Shown: positions 1 to 9,206, numbered from the stretch's first letter. The stretch: DNA of 64,000 bases from Hyphomicrobiales bacterium (GCA_027489955.1 JAIXYZ010000013.1:1258528-1322527); one strand, 5' to 3'. Numbers and translations: made by a program. Notes: a model not told the origin generated them from the sequence alone.

Positions 1-167
1 AGCTGGATGTCCATCAGGATCAGGTTGGGCTTGTGCTTGCGCGCCAGCTCGATGGCCTCGATACCGTTCGAGGTCTTGAGCGTGGCATAGCCATGAGCCT
101 CCAACAGGTCGTTGAAGAGCTTCATGTTGAGTTCGTTGTCCTCAACGATCAGGATCGTCTGAGTCAT
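1..167 (-). CDS. divK: Response regulator DivK (partial, N-terminal half)
   Basis: Single-domain CheY-like receiver of the alphaproteobacterial cell-cycle phosphorelay, which works with the DivJ and PleC kinases to control CtrA. The 55 visible residues hold the acidic pocket ([12 protein letters not shown]), the conserved segment [10 protein letters not shown] and the phosphoacceptor Asp in LILMDIQL right at the window edge. The match to Caulobacter and Rhizobium DivK is close enough to name the gene. The start is the ATG at 165-167. The C-terminal half lies outside the window, so whether pleD follows, as in relatives, cannot be seen. Confidence 0.93.
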   Translation of the reverse strand, partial: MTQTILIVEDNELNMKLFNDLLEAHGYATLKTSNGIEAIELARKHKPNLILMDIQ

Positions 168-245
168 GCCACCGTCTTTCGCCCCCGCGAGCCGTTAGCG
201 TTACCACGAGAGGCGTTGACGAAACGCAAAGGGGATCGTCGAGAG

Positions 246-533
246 ATGGTGAACATGCGCAATTTTCTTCAACCCGACGAGATCGCCATCGCCGCGCTTG
301 GCTTCCTCGCGCAGGACGAGGAGCGGCTGCACCGCTTCATGGCGCTCACCGGCGCGACCCCCGACGACCTGCGCCGCATGGGCGCGGGCAAGGCCCTGTT
401 CGTCGCCGTGCTCGACCATGTCCTGTCGGACGAGGCGCTGTGCCTGGCCTTCGCCGAACATGCCGGCATCAAGCCCGAATCGATCGGCGAAGCCCGGCAA
501 AGGCTGGCGCCGGAAGAGGCCTGGGAGCCCTGA
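246..533 (+). CDS. DUF3572 family protein
   Basis: A 95-residue protein of unknown function, recognised as DUF3572 from its N-terminal pattern (FLQPDEIAIAALGFLAQD) and its usual place between divK and dinB in Hyphomicrobiales. Mostly helical and acidic, with no signal peptide or membrane segment. The ATG at 246 follows AAGGGG at a workable distance; a second ATG at 255 is equally possible. Its stop is two bases before the polymerase IV start, so the two are probably translated from one message. Divergent from divK. Confidence 0.85.
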   Translation: MVNMRNFLQPDEIAIAALGFLAQDEERLHRFMALTGATPDDLRRMGAGKALFVAVLDHVLSDEALCLAFAEHAGIKPESIGEARQRLAPEEAWEP

Positions 534-535
534 CC

Positions 536-1813
536 ATGGAGCCCTCGAGGGCCATCTGCAGGGATTGCCTCGCGGACGCTGCGCCCGGCGCCTCCCGGTG
601 CCCGCGCTGCGGCAGCCCCCGCATGCTGCGCCATCCCGAGCTGGCCTCCCTCTCCATCGCGCATATCGACTGCGACGCGTTCTACGCCGCCGTGGAGAAG
701 CGCGACCGGCCCGAGCTTCGCGACCGGCCCGTCATCGTCGGCGGCGGCCGCCGCGGCGTGGTCGCCACCGCCTGCTACGTCGCCCGCACCTACGGGGTGC
801 GCTCGGCCATGCCCATGTTCAAGGCCCTCGCCGCCTGCCCGGACGCGGTGGTGATCAAGCCGGACATGGACAAGTATGTCCGCGTCGGCCGCGCTGTCCG
901 CGCCATGATGCAGGAGCTGACGCCGCTGGTGGAGCCGATCTCCATCGACGAGGCGTTTCTGGACCTGACCGGCACCGAACGGCTTCATCGGGCGACCCCG
1001 GCCTTGTCCCTGGCCCGGATGGCCCGGCGGATCGAGGCCGAGCACGGCGTCACCGTCTCCGTCGGCCTGTCCTATTGCAAGTTCCTGGCAAAGATCGCGT
1101 CCGACCTGGACAAGCCGCGCGGCTTCGCCGTGATCGGGCGGGAAGAGGCTCAGGCCTTCCTCGCCGACAAGCCCCTGTCGATCCTGCCCGGCGTCGGCCC
1201 GGCCGCCATCCGCCGGCTGGAGGCGGCAGGCCTGCGCCATGTGGGCGACCTGGCGCGGGCCGACAGCCGGGCCGCGCTGGAGGCGCTCGGCGGCGATGCC
1301 GGCCGGCTGTCGCGCCTCGCCCGCGGGATCGATGCGCGCCGCGTGACGCCCGAGCGCGAGACCAAGAGCGTGTCCTCGGAAACGACCTTCGACACCGACA
1401 TCGCCCGGTTCGACGAGCTGGAGCCGATCCTCTGGCGCCTGTCGGAAAAGGTCTCGCTGCGCATGAAGCGCGCCGGCCTGTCCGGGCGCACCGTCACGCT
1501 CAAGCTGAAGACCGCCGATTTCCGCATCCGCACCCGAGCCGCCAGCGGGCCTCACACGCAGCTCGCCAACCGCATCTTCGAGGCGGGGCGCACGCTGCTG
1601 CGGGCCGAATGCGACGGCACGCCGTTCCGCCTGATCGGCATCGGCCTGTCCGACCTCGCCGAGGCGGCCGCGGCCGCCCCAACCGACCTGCTCGACACCT
1701 CGACGGAGAGGCTGACGCGCACGGAAGCCGCCATCGACGCCCTCCGGGAGCGCTTCGGCGCCGCCGCCGTGGTCCGCGGCATCGCGCTCAGGCAGAAGCC
1801 GCGCGGCGCCTGA
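536..1813 (+). CDS. dinB: DNA polymerase IV (Y-family translesion polymerase)
   Basis: Error-prone Y-family polymerase of 425 aa. An N-terminal extension of about 35 aa carries two CxxC pairs (CRDC and CPRC), as in rhizobial DinB, and could bind zinc. The palm follows with IDCDAFYAAVE (metal-binding Asp) and SIDEAFLDLTG (catalytic Asp-Glu), then a helix-hairpin-helix thumb (LPGVGPAAIRRLEAAGL) and the little-finger domain. The start is the ATG two bases after the DUF3572 stop; an upstream in-frame start at 440 would run through that gene and is not preferred. No LexA-type operator was recognised. Confidence 0.95.
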   Translation: MEPSRAICRDCLADAAPGASRCPRCGSPRMLRHPELASLSIAHIDCDAFYAAVEKRDRPELRDRPVIVGGGRRGVVATACYVARTYGVRSAMPMFKALAACPDAVVIKPDMDKYVRVGRAVRAMMQELTPLVEPISIDEAFLDLTGTERLHRATPALSLARMARRIEAEHGVTVSVGLSYCKFLAKIASDLDKPRGFAVIGREEAQAFLADKPLSILPGVGPAAIRRLEAAGLRHVGDLARADSRAALEALGGDAGRLSRLARGIDARRVTPERETKSVSSETTFDTDIARFDELEPILWRLSEKVSLRMKRAGLSGRTVTLKLKTADFRIRTRAASGPHTQLANRIFEAGRTLLRAECDGTPFRLIGIGLSDLAEAAAAAPTDLLDTSTERLTRTEAAIDALRERFGAAAVVRGIALRQKPRGA

Positions 1814-1831
1814 CGGGCGGCCGCCGCCACC

Positions 1832-1914
1832 CGTCATTGCGAAGGAGCGTAGCGACGACGCAATCCAGACCTCGCAACCGCGTGCTGGATGGCTTGGCTG
1901 CGCTCGCCATGACG
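1832..1914. repeat. Interspersed palindromic intergenic repeat
   Basis: An imperfect inverted repeat fills the gap between dinB and the convergent eipB. The left arm begins CGTCATTGCGA and the right arm ends CGCCATGACG, with matching AATCCAG / CTGGAT inner parts. Sequences of this kind (CGTCATTGCGAnnAGCG...) occur as many dispersed copies in several Hyphomicrobiales genomes. Between convergent genes it may act as a bidirectional transcription stop or an mRNA end. Only this copy was noticed in the window. Confidence 0.7.
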
Positions 1915-1927
1915 AGCGGGCTGGGGC

Positions 1928-2764
1928 CTATTTCTTGCAGTCGCTGGCCTTCAGCAGGTCGAGCTGCTTCAGCTCGCCGCGAATGGCGAAGTCGCCGTAA
2001 TCGAGCTTGATCGATCCGGAGATGCCGTTCTCATAAAGGTCGAAGGCCATGACGTAGAGCGGCGTCCGCTCGCCCTGGCCGGGCGAATAATAGCTGATGG
2101 TGACCGGCCAGCGCGTCAGCCCGTCGAGCGCGCCTTTCTGGGCGGACGCGTCGGGCGAATCGCCTTTCACCGGCGCGCCGATCACGGTCAGCGTGTCGAA
2201 GACCTTCTTTCCATCGTCGGAGCCGTCGAAGACCGGCACCGTGACGAGCTTCTCGCCCGCCTTCGCCGCGCCGATGACCCGGCGCATATGGGCGGTCGGA
2301 GGCAGCAGTTCGGCCGGGGCCGCCAGCGTTTCCTTCTGCGGCTGGGCCAGGGTGATCGTCCAGCCGTCGCCCGCCTTGCGCGCGGTGCCGTCCACAACGG
2401 TCGGCGCGCCGCTGCCGCGCCGGGTCTCGGTCTTGAAGCGAAGCGACTGCCCGTCCGCATCCTCGAACGTGGCCGAGCGCAGATCCGACATCTGGCTCCC
2501 GGTCTCCGACGCCGTCACCTCGGTGACCTGCCGCATCTCGACCGTGTAGCCGTCGCAGGCGTCGCCCGAGAAGGTGAAGGCGATCCGCCCGCGCACCGAT
2601 TCCACCTGCTTGGGGCCGCCGCTGGAGAGCAGCGACATGTCGTAGACGGCCCGGTGCGGCGCCAGCGGCATGGCAGCCGCCTGGGCCAGCGCGACCGCCG
2701 GTGCCGACGCGGCGCCGATTGCCAGAAGGAGGACGGCGGAGCGTCCCGGCTGCGAAACCCTCAT
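1928..2764 (-). CDS. eipB: Periplasmic cell-envelope integrity protein EipB (DUF1849)
   Basis: A 278-aa exported protein of the DUF1849/EipB family, a periplasmic beta-spiral protein needed for envelope integrity in Brucella. A signal peptide ends near ALAQA (residues 24-28). Typical features are the early APHRAVYDMSL motif and two cysteines, C70 (SGDAC) and C276 (ASDCKK), matching the disulfide reported for the family. The ATG at 2764 follows GGAGAG and gives a normal signal peptide; the longer reading from 2872 adds 36 unlikely residues. Confidence 0.88.
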   Translation of the reverse strand: MRVSQPGRSAVLLLAIGAASAPAVALAQAAAMPLAPHRAVYDMSLLSSGGPKQVESVRGRIAFTFSGDACDGYTVEMRQVTEVTASETGSQMSDLRSATFEDADGQSLRFKTETRRGSGAPTVVDGTARKAGDGWTITLAQPQKETLAAPAELLPPTAHMRRVIGAAKAGEKLVTVPVFDGSDDGKKVFDTLTVIGAPVKGDSPDASAQKGALDGLTRWPVTISYYSPGQGERTPLYVMAFDLYENGISGSIKLDYGDFAIRGELKQLDLLKASDCKK

Positions 2765-2892
2765 GAATTCTCTCCGAAGCGCCCCCGTATGAACATAGGT
2801 TGGCTTACGGTGAGCGGCAACGCGCCCCTTGTGAGCCTTCCGCCCTTGGGCCAAACATCCCCACCCCGGCAACGACTCCGCAGGAGCCCGCG

Positions 2893-3363
2893 ATGAACGA
2901 AACGGAACAGAAGCTCGCCGAACTCGGCATCGTCCTGCCGAACCCGGTGGCGCCCATCGCGAACTACGTCCCCTTCGTGCGCACCGGCAATCTGCTGGTC
3001 ATCTCCGGGCAGCTCTGCCTGGGGCCGGATGGCAAGCTCGCGCCCGCCCACAAAGGCAAGGTCGGCGGGAATGTCAGCGTCGAGCAGGGCGTGGAAGCGG
3101 CGCGGCTCTGCGCGATCAACGTGCTGGCCCAGGCGCGCGCCGCCCTCGGCTCGCTCGACCGCATCAATCGCTGCGTCCGCCTCGGCGGCTTCATCAACAA
3201 CGCGCCGGGCTTCGATGGCCTGCCGGCGGTGATGAACGGCGCTTCCGACCTCATGGTCGCCGTTCTCGGCGATCGCGGCCGCCACGCGCGCTCCACGGTC
3301 GGCATGGCAGAACTGCCGCTCTCGGCAGCCGTCGAGGTCGAAGCGATGTTCGAGGTGGCGTGA
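2893..3363 (+). CDS. RidA family protein (YjgF/YER057c/UK114)
   Basis: A 156-aa RidA-superfamily protein. RidA proteins are trimeric enamine/imine deaminases that remove reactive 2-aminoacrylate-type intermediates; the exact substrate of this subfamily is not known. The core VRTGNLLVISGQL is followed by the RSTVGMAELP region, whose Arg corresponds to the substrate-binding Arg. The length suits the longer subfamilies rather than canonical 128-aa RidA. Its TGA overlaps the following ATG by one base (TGATG), implying coupled translation with the phosphodiesterase. Confidence 0.9.
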   Translation: MNETEQKLAELGIVLPNPVAPIANYVPFVRTGNLLVISGQLCLGPDGKLAPAHKGKVGGNVSVEQGVEAARLCAINVLAQARAALGSLDRINRCVRLGGFINNAPGFDGLPAVMNGASDLMVAVLGDRGRHARSTVGMAELPLSAAVEVEAMFEVA

Positions 3364-4106
3364 TGGCCGCCCCGTCCTGGGTCGTCGCGCGACCCATCGC
3401 CCATCGGGGCCTGCACGACAAATCCCGCGGCATCATCGAGAACTCGGTGTCCGCGGCCCGCGCAGCCATGGCGAAGGACTTCGCCATAGAGTGCGACGTG
3501 CAGCTCACCGCCGACGGCGAGGCGGTGGTGTTCCACGACTTCACGCTAGACCGCCTCACGGCCGAGACCGGCCACGTCGCGGCCTACAGCGCCGGCACGC
3601 TCGGGGGCTTCGCGCTCAAGGGCAGCACCGACACGATCCCCACCCTGCCGCAATTCCTCGGCGTCCTGGGCGGCAAGGTGCCGCTGGTGCTGGAGGTGAA
3701 GAGCGCCTTCGACGGCGACCTGCGCCTGACGCGCCGCGTCGCGGAGGTGCTGAAGAGCTATGACGGCCCGGTTGCGGTGAAATCCTTCGATCCGGACATC
3801 GTGGCCGCCCTGGCAGGCCTCACCGACCGCCCCCGCGGCATCGTCGCGGAGGCGGAATACGCCTCCGGCGACATGGCGCGCCTGCCGGCGGAGAAGAAGC
3901 GGGAATTGTCCAACCTGCTGCATTTCGAGCGCTCGAAGCCGGACTTCATTTCGTGGCGGGTCTCTCACCTTCCCCACGCGGCGCCCTATCTGTGCAGGAC
4001 GATCGGCCATCTGCCGGTCATGGCCTGGACGGTGCGGGACGCGGTGGCGCGCAAGGCGGCCGAGACCCACGCCGACCAGATGGTTTTCGAGGGTTTCGTT
4101 CCCTGA
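3363..4106 (+). CDS. ugpQ: Glycerophosphodiester phosphodiesterase
   Basis: A 247-aa cytoplasmic GDPD TIM barrel that hydrolyses glycerophosphodiesters to glycerol 3-phosphate and an alcohol. Catalytic and metal motifs are visible: AHRGLHD with the following EN (residues 13-27), the ECD pair and FHDFTLDRLT. No signal peptide, so the UgpQ type is likelier than periplasmic GlpQ. The start ATG shares its first base with the ridA stop; a GTG at 3360 is also possible. The next gene begins inside its stop region. Confidence 0.88.
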   Translation: MAAPSWVVARPIAHRGLHDKSRGIIENSVSAARAAMAKDFAIECDVQLTADGEAVVFHDFTLDRLTAETGHVAAYSAGTLGGFALKGSTDTIPTLPQFLGVLGGKVPLVLEVKSAFDGDLRLTRRVAEVLKSYDGPVAVKSFDPDIVAALAGLTDRPRGIVAEAEYASGDMARLPAEKKRELSNLLHFERSKPDFISWRVSHLPHAAPYLCRTIGHLPVMAWTVRDAVARKAAETHADQMVFEGFVP

Positions 4107-5290
4107 CAGGCACGGACGGCGCGTTCACGCTCAGGATCGTCCCCCGCCTCGCGGACATTCCGCCCGAGGCCTGGGATGCCTGCGCGCGGGGCGACGCGGA
4201 CGCAGACGCCCCGCCCAACCCGTTCGTGTCCCATGCCTTCCTTGAAGCTCTGGAGGCGACGGGCTGCGTCGGCGGCCGGTCCGGCTGGACGCCGGCCCAT
4301 CTTGTGGCCGAGGCGCCCGACGGGACGCTCGCCGCCGCCGCTCCGGCCTACCTGAAGGCCCACAGCCAGGGCGAGTACGTCTTTGATCACGCCTTCGCCG
4401 ACGCTTATGCCCGCGCCGGGGGCCGCTATTATCCCAAGCTGCAGGTGGCGGTGCCGTTCACGCCCGTGCCCGGTCCGCGGCTGCTCGTGCGGTCGGGATT
4501 CGACGGGCCTTCCCTGCGCGCGCTCCTCGCCCGCGGCCTCATGGCGGTGCGCGACCGGCTCGACTGTTCCTCCGTCCACGTGACCTTCGCGCAGGAGGAG
4601 GACGCGGCCGCCCTCCAGGCCGCCGGCTACCTGGAGCGCACGGACCAGCAGTTCCACTGGCGCAACGAGGGCTATGCCGACTTCGAGGGGTTCCTTGCCG
4701 CCCTTGCCTCCCGCAAGCGCAAGGTCATCCGCCGGGAACGGCGCGATGCGCTCGCGGCCGGCCTCGTCGTCGAGCGGCTGACGGGCAGCGCCATCGAGGA
4801 GCGGCACTGGGACGCGTTCCACGAATTCTACATGGACACCGGCGCCCGCAAATGGGGCCGTCCCTATCTCAACCGTGCCTTCTTCGGGGAGATCGGGCGC
4901 CGCATGGCAGACCGGATCCTGCTCGTCATGGCCCGTCGCGGGGACATCTACGTCGCCGGCGCTCTCAACCTTATCGGCGCCGACGCGCTCTACGGGCGGA
5001 ACTGGGGCGCCATCGAGGACCACCCCTTCCTCCATTTCGAGCTCTGCTACTACCAGGCGATCGAGTTTGCCATCGCGCGGGGCCTGGCCCGGGTCGAGGC
5101 CGGTGCCCAGGGCGAACACAAGCTGGCCCGGGGCTATCGGCCGGTCACGACCCGCTCGGCCCATGCTTTCGCCGATCCGGGCCTGCACGATGCCGTGGCC
5201 GATTATCTCGCGCGGGAAAGCACTTACGTGGATGCATTGATGCAGGAGCTGGAAGAGGCCGCGCCCTTCCGGCGGGACCGCGACCCTTGA
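4103..5290 (+). CDS. GNAT-family acyltransferase, COG3146 (DUF482), unusual start
   Basis: About 395 aa, resembling the COG3146/DUF482 proteins annotated as peptidoglycan or N-acetyltransferase-like. Recognisable parts are NPFVSHAFLEALE near the N-terminus, the central SRKRKVIRRERR, and the C-terminal LCYYQAIEFAIARGLARVEA with GEHKLARGY. No ATG, GTG or TTG exists in frame between the GTG at 3953, deep inside the preceding gene, and the expected N-terminus. The best-placed candidate is CTG at 4103, overlapping the upstream TGA as CTGA, seven bases after GAGGG. The start is therefore inferred; the stop and family are firm. The substrate is unknown. Confidence 0.75.
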   Translation: MTGTDGAFTLRIVPRLADIPPEAWDACARGDADADAPPNPFVSHAFLEALEATGCVGGRSGWTPAHLVAEAPDGTLAAAAPAYLKAHSQGEYVFDHAFADAYARAGGRYYPKLQVAVPFTPVPGPRLLVRSGFDGPSLRALLARGLMAVRDRLDCSSVHVTFAQEEDAAALQAAGYLERTDQQFHWRNEGYADFEGFLAALASRKRKVIRRERRDALAAGLVVERLTGSAIEERHWDAFHEFYMDTGARKWGRPYLNRAFFGEIGRRMADRILLVMARRGDIYVAGALNLIGADALYGRNWGAIEDHPFLHFELCYYQAIEFAIARGLARVEAGAQGEHKLARGYRPVTTRSAHAFADPGLHDAVADYLARESTYVDALMQELEEAAPFRRDRDP

Positions 5291-5343
5291 CGGAGCGCAC
5301 GTGCCGCGGACAAGACACGATGCGCATGTCCGGAGAACCAGCC

Positions 5344-5766
5344 ATGACCGACTATGACAGCCAGAACGTCTTCGCCAGGATCCTGCGGGGCGAGTTCCCC
5401 TGTCACAGGATCTGCGAGGACGAGCATACCCTGGCGTTCATGGACATCATGCCCAGGGGCGACGGGCATGCGCTGGTCATTCCCAAGCGGCCGGCGCGCA
5501 ACCTGCTCGACGCCGACGACGCGATGCTCGGCGCAGTGATGGCGACGGCCCGCCGCGTCGCCCTGGCGGCGCGTAAGGCGCTGGGCGCGGACGGCATCAC
5601 CGTGCAGCAGTTCAACGAGAGCGCCGGCGGCCAGGTCGTGTTCCACCTGCACGTCCACGTCATCCCCCGGTGGGAGGGCGTGCCCCTGCGCCCCCATACG
5701 GGCCAGATGGCGGCGAGCGAGGATCTCTTGAAATTTCGGGACGCCATCGTCGCCGCGCTTGACTGA
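5344..5766 (+). CDS. HIT family hydrolase (HINT-like)
   Basis: A 140-aa histidine-triad protein that likely hydrolyses nucleoside phosphoramidates or dinucleotide substrates. The triad HLHVHVIPRW lies near residues 101-110, and the N-terminal IFxxI-like segment reads FARILRGEFPC. No signal peptide. It follows the acyltransferase after 53 bp on the same strand and may be cotranscribed. Confidence 0.93.
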   Translation: MTDYDSQNVFARILRGEFPCHRICEDEHTLAFMDIMPRGDGHALVIPKRPARNLLDADDAMLGAVMATARRVALAARKALGADGITVQQFNESAGGQVVFHLHVHVIPRWEGVPLRPHTGQMAASEDLLKFRDAIVAALD

Positions 5767-5845
5767 GGCGGGCTCCCGGCCAATTCCGGTCGCATGGGGG
5801 CCGCAGCCGTCGAACGGCCCGGCGGGCAGCGCCGGACGGCTGCGC

Positions 5846-6019
5846 TCAGGGCGCGGCCTGGAACCAGTCCATCGACGACATGCTCATCGCGCCCCAGACC
5901 TGCGATCCGATCCACCAGGCGATGAGCACGACCAGCGGCAGCACGATCCAGGCGGCGATCTCCTCGAACCGCCGCCGCGCCGCCTGCCGCTGATACCGGC
6001 TCTGCCGCCGCCCCGCCAT
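5846..6019 (-). CDS. Small single-pass membrane protein behind clpA
   Basis: A 57-codon ORF reading MAGRRQSRYQRQAARRRFEE, then a hydrophobic stretch of about 24 residues with WIVLPLVVLIAWWIG, and a short Met/Ser/Trp tail. The Arg-rich N-terminus before the helix predicts an N-in orientation. It starts 24 bp after the clpA stop on the same strand, which suggests a third gene in a clpS-clpA message. It lacks a strong ribosome-binding site, so coupling to clpA is plausible. Function unknown. Confidence 0.6.
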   Translation of the reverse strand: MAGRRQSRYQRQAARRRFEEIAAWIVLPLVVLIAWWIGSQVWGAMSMSSMDWFQAAP

Positions 6020-6043
6020 GAATGCCCCGATCGCCCCGTCAGG

Positions 6044-8599
6044 TCACTTCCGGGGGATCTTGGGAACGATCCCGCCGCGACCTGAGGGCTGGGAGCGCTC
6101 GGACGGCTCGGTCTTGGCGGGCGACGCCTTGGCGGGCGACGCCTTGGCCGACGGCTTCGCCGCGGATCGCGGCTTCGAGGATGCCCTGCGACCGCCGGGC
6201 GCCTCCGCCGCCTCCGCCCTCGCGGCGGCCTTGGCCTTGGGCTTGCGGGTCTTGCGCGGCTGGTCGACGGTCTCCTTCTCCGGCTTGGGCTCCACCGGCC
6301 CCTCCGGGAACGAGAAGCCGAGCGCAGCCTTGCCGTCCTTGTCGGTCTCGACCACCACGCGGACCGCGCCGCCATGGCGCAGCCGGCCGAACAGGACCTC
6401 GTCGGCGAGCGGCGTCTTGATCGTGCTCTGGATGAGCCGGGCCATCGGCCGGGCGCCCATGGCGTCGTCGTAGCCGTTCTCCACGAGCCAGGCGCGGGCC
6501 TCGTCCGAGAGCTCGATCGTCACGTTCCGGTCGGCGAGCTGGGCCTCCAGCTGCATGACGAACTTGTCCACGACCTTGGCCACCACCTCCTTCGGCAACT
6601 GGCCGAAGGACACGATCGCATCGAGGCGATTGCGGAATTCCGGGGCGAACAGCTTGTTGATCGCCTCGACGTCCTCGCCCTCGCGCTTGGAACGCGTGAA
6701 GCCGTAGGCCGAGCGCGCCATGTCGGCCGCACCGGCATTCGTCGTCATGATCAGGATGACGTTGCGGAAGCTGACCTGCTTGCCGTTATGGTCGGTCAGC
6801 TTCCCGTGATCCATGATCTGCAACAGGATGTTGAACAGGTCCGGATGGGCCTTCTCGATCTCGTCCAGCAGCAGCACGCAATAGGGGTGCTGGTCGACGC
6901 CGTCCGTCAGCAGGCCGCCCTGATCGAACCCGACATAGCCGGGCGGCGCGCCGATCAGCCGGCTGACCGTATGCCGCTCCATGTACTCGGACATGTCGAA
7001 GCGCAGCAGTTCCACGCCGAGCACCGTGGCGAGTTGCTTGGCCACCTCGGTCTTGCCGACGCCGGTCGGACCCGCGAACAGGTAGCAGCCGATGGGCTTC
7101 TCCACGTCGCGCAGGCCCGCCCGGGCGAGCTTGATCGCAGAGGAGAGCTGCCCGATCGCCGCGTCCTGCCCGTAGACCACCCGCTGCAGCGTCTCGGTGA
7201 GATTCTGCAGGACGGTTGAATCGTCCTTCGAGACCGTCTTGGGCGGGATGCGGGCCATCGTGGCGATAGTCGCCTCGATCTCCTTGATGCCGATCGTCTT
7301 CTTGCGGCGGGACTCGGCCAGCAGCATCTGCGAGGCGCCGGTCTCGTCGATCACGTCGATCGCCTTGTCCGGCAGCTTCCGGTCGTGGATGTACCGCGCC
7401 GACAGCTCCACCGCCGCCTTGATGGCGTCGTTGGTGTAGCGCAGCCGGTGGAACTCCTCGAAATACGGCTTCAGGCCCTTCAGGATCTCGATCGTGTCCG
7501 GAACCGAGGGCTCGTTCACGTCGATCTTCTGGAAGCGGCGGACCAGCGCCCGGTCCTTCTCGAAGTACTGGCGGTACTCCTTGTAGGTCGTCGAGCCGAT
7601 GCAGCGCAGCGTGCCCTGGGCGAGCGCGGGCTTCAGCAGGTTCGATGCGTCCATCGCGCCGCCGGACGTGGCGCCGGCGCCGATCACCGTGTGGATCTCG
7701 TCGATGAACATGATGGCCTTCGGATGGGCCTCGATCTCCTTGACGACCTGCTTCAGCCGCTCCTCGAAGTCACCGCGATAGCGGGTGCCGGCGAGCAGCG
7801 TGCCCATGTCGAGGGCGAAGACGGTGGCGTCGGCGAGCACGTCCGGCACCTGGCCGAGCACGATCTTGCGCGCCAGGCCCTCGGCGATGGCCGTCTTGCC
7901 GACGCCGGGATCGCCCACCAGGAGCGGGTTGTTCTTCTGCCGCCGGCAGAGCACCTGGATCGTGCGCTGGACCTCCGGCTCGCGGCCGATCAGCGGGTCG
8001 ATGCGGCCGTCGCGGGCCTTCTCGTTCAGGTCGATGCAATACGCCTCGAGGGCGTCGACCTTCCGCTTCTGCTTGGTCTCGCCGTCGGCGGGCTTTCCGG
8101 CCTCGGGCTCCTCGGGATCGGGAGCGGTGCCGCGCGGCGCCTTGTTGACCGACATGTCGCCGCGCTTGGCGATGCCGTGGCTGATGTAGTTCACGGCGTC
8201 GTAGCGCGTCATGTCCTGCTCCTGCAGGAAGTACGCGGCGTGGCTCTCGCGCTCGGCGAAGATCGCCACGAGCACGTTGGCTCCGGTCACCTCCTCGCGG
8301 CCGGACGACTGGACGTGGATGACCGCGCGCTGGATGACGCGCTGGAAGCCTGCGGTCGGCTTGCTGTCGTCGCGCCCGTCGCTCGTCAGGTTGGCGAGCT
8401 CGGTGTCCACGTATTCCAGCAGGTTGCGGCGCAGGGTGTCGAGGTTGACGCTGCAGGCGCGCATGACCGCGGCGGCGTCGGGGTCGTCGATCAGGGCGAG
8501 CAGCAGGTGCTCGAGCGTGGCGTATTCGTGATGCCGCTCGTTCGCGAAGGCGAGCGCCCGGTGCAGGGCCTGTTCGAGACTGCGGGAGAAACTCGGCAA
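6044..8599 (-). CDS. clpA: ATP-dependent Clp protease ATP-binding subunit ClpA
   Basis: An 851-aa AAA+ unfoldase that feeds substrates, including N-degron proteins delivered by ClpS, to ClpP. In order: Clp_N double repeat ([20 protein letters not shown]), first Walker [14 protein letters not shown], Walker [13 protein letters not shown], second Walker [14 protein letters not shown], Walker [13 protein letters not shown] and a ClpB-D2-small domain. It starts with TTG (8597-8599) after AGGA; no ATG fits the family N-terminus. The roughly 90-residue Lys/Ala/Pro-rich tail extends past the E. coli protein and ends [10 protein letters not shown]. It lies downstream of clpS. Confidence 0.96.
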   Translation of the reverse strand: MPSFSRSLEQALHRALAFANERHHEYATLEHLLLALIDDPDAAAVMRACSVNLDTLRRNLLEYVDTELANLTSDGRDDSKPTAGFQRVIQRAVIHVQSSGREEVTGANVLVAIFAERESHAAYFLQEQDMTRYDAVNYISHGIAKRGDMSVNKAPRGTAPDPEEPEAGKPADGETKQKRKVDALEAYCIDLNEKARDGRIDPLIGREPEVQRTIQVLCRRQKNNPLLVGDPGVGKTAIAEGLARKIVLGQVPDVLADATVFALDMGTLLAGTRYRGDFEERLKQVVKEIEAHPKAIMFIDEIHTVIGAGATSGGAMDASNLLKPALAQGTLRCIGSTTYKEYRQYFEKDRALVRRFQKIDVNEPSVPDTIEILKGLKPYFEEFHRLRYTNDAIKAAVELSARYIHDRKLPDKAIDVIDETGASQMLLAESRRKKTIGIKEIEATIATMARIPPKTVSKDDSTVLQNLTETLQRVVYGQDAAIGQLSSAIKLARAGLRDVEKPIGCYLFAGPTGVGKTEVAKQLATVLGVELLRFDMSEYMERHTVSRLIGAPPGYVGFDQGGLLTDGVDQHPYCVLLLDEIEKAHPDLFNILLQIMDHGKLTDHNGKQVSFRNVILIMTTNAGAADMARSAYGFTRSKREGEDVEAINKLFAPEFRNRLDAIVSFGQLPKEVVAKVVDKFVMQLEAQLADRNVTIELSDEARAWLVENGYDDAMGARPMARLIQSTIKTPLADEVLFGRLRHGGAVRVVVETDKDGKAALGFSFPEGPVEPKPEKETVDQPRKTRKPKAKAAARAEAAEAPGGRRASSKPRSAAKPSAKASPAKASPAKTEPSERSQPSGRGGIVPKIPRK
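6113..6148. repeat. 15-bp tandem duplication in the clpA tail
   Basis: Two perfect copies of CTTGGCGGGCGACGC (6113-6127 and 6128-6142) and the first six bases of a third. In clpA they encode two rounds of a five-residue Ala-Ser-Pro-Ala-Lys unit in the disordered C-terminal extension. The exactness of the copies points to recent slippage. Confidence 0.85.
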
Positions 8600-8640
8600 T
8601 GTCTGTCCTTTCGACCGGCGTTGAGAACTCGTCCCGCCGG

Positions 8641-9027
8641 TCAGTTCTTCTCCATCACGCACTGGAGAGGATGCTGGTGCTTTCGCGAGAAGTCCATGAC
8701 CTGGGTCACCTTGGTCTCGGCGACCTCGTATGTGAAGACGCCGCACTCCCCCACCCCGTTCTGGTGGACGTGCAGCATGATCCGCGTCGCGTCCTCGGCG
8801 TTCTTGTTGAAGAACCGCTGCAGCACCGCCACCACGAACTCCATCGGGGTGTAGTCGTCGTTCAGAAGGAGCACGCGGTAGAGATTGGGCCGCTTCGTGC
8901 GGGTCTTCGTCCGGGTCAGGATCGTCGTGCCCGGATTGGACCCGCCGCCGCGCTCGGATCCGCCGGCCAACGTGATCCTCTGGCTGGTCGTCCGGGCTCG
9001 GGCGGAGCTTTGTCCTGGCTCAGGCAT
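8641..9027 (-). CDS. clpS: ATP-dependent Clp protease adaptor ClpS
   Basis: A 128-aa adaptor that recognises N-terminal destabilising residues and docks on ClpA. The core has [20 protein letters not shown] (the N-end residue pocket starts at the NDDYTPM segment) and AxxIMLxVHxxG-type [17 protein letters not shown]. The first 40 or so residues, rich in Thr, Arg and Ser, exceed the 106-aa E. coli protein, as is common in alphaproteobacteria. It lies 41 bp upstream of clpA on the same strand. Confidence 0.95.
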   Translation of the reverse strand: MPEPGQSSARARTTSQRITLAGGSERGGGSNPGTTILTRTKTRTKRPNLYRVLLLNDDYTPMEFVVAVLQRFFNKNAEDATRIMLHVHQNGVGECGVFTYEVAETKVTQVMDFSRKHQHPLQCVMEKN

Positions 9028-9181
9028 GGTGGGCGGTCGGCGCGGGCGGATCGATCATCCTCCCCAATTTAAGTCGAGCAAGGCTGCTTCGCCAGTGGCT
9101 CGCGGGCCGCAGCGGCGCTTTTGCGCGGACCCGCCTCGCCCGACCTGTCGCGGAGCCTGCGAGAGTGACCTCGAAACGGCG

Positions 9182-9206
9182 AAAGCCCGGCACGGGGCCG
9201 GGCTTT
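9182..9206 (-). terminator. Rho-independent-type terminator after the phasin gene
   Basis: A perfect 10-bp stem, AAAGCCCGGC / GCCGGGCTTT, around a 5-base loop, followed on the minus strand by a T-containing stretch. It lies 55 bp past the phasin stop and before the clpS promoter region. A second GC-rich inverted repeat sits between it and the stop, at about 9232-9252. Confidence 0.75.
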
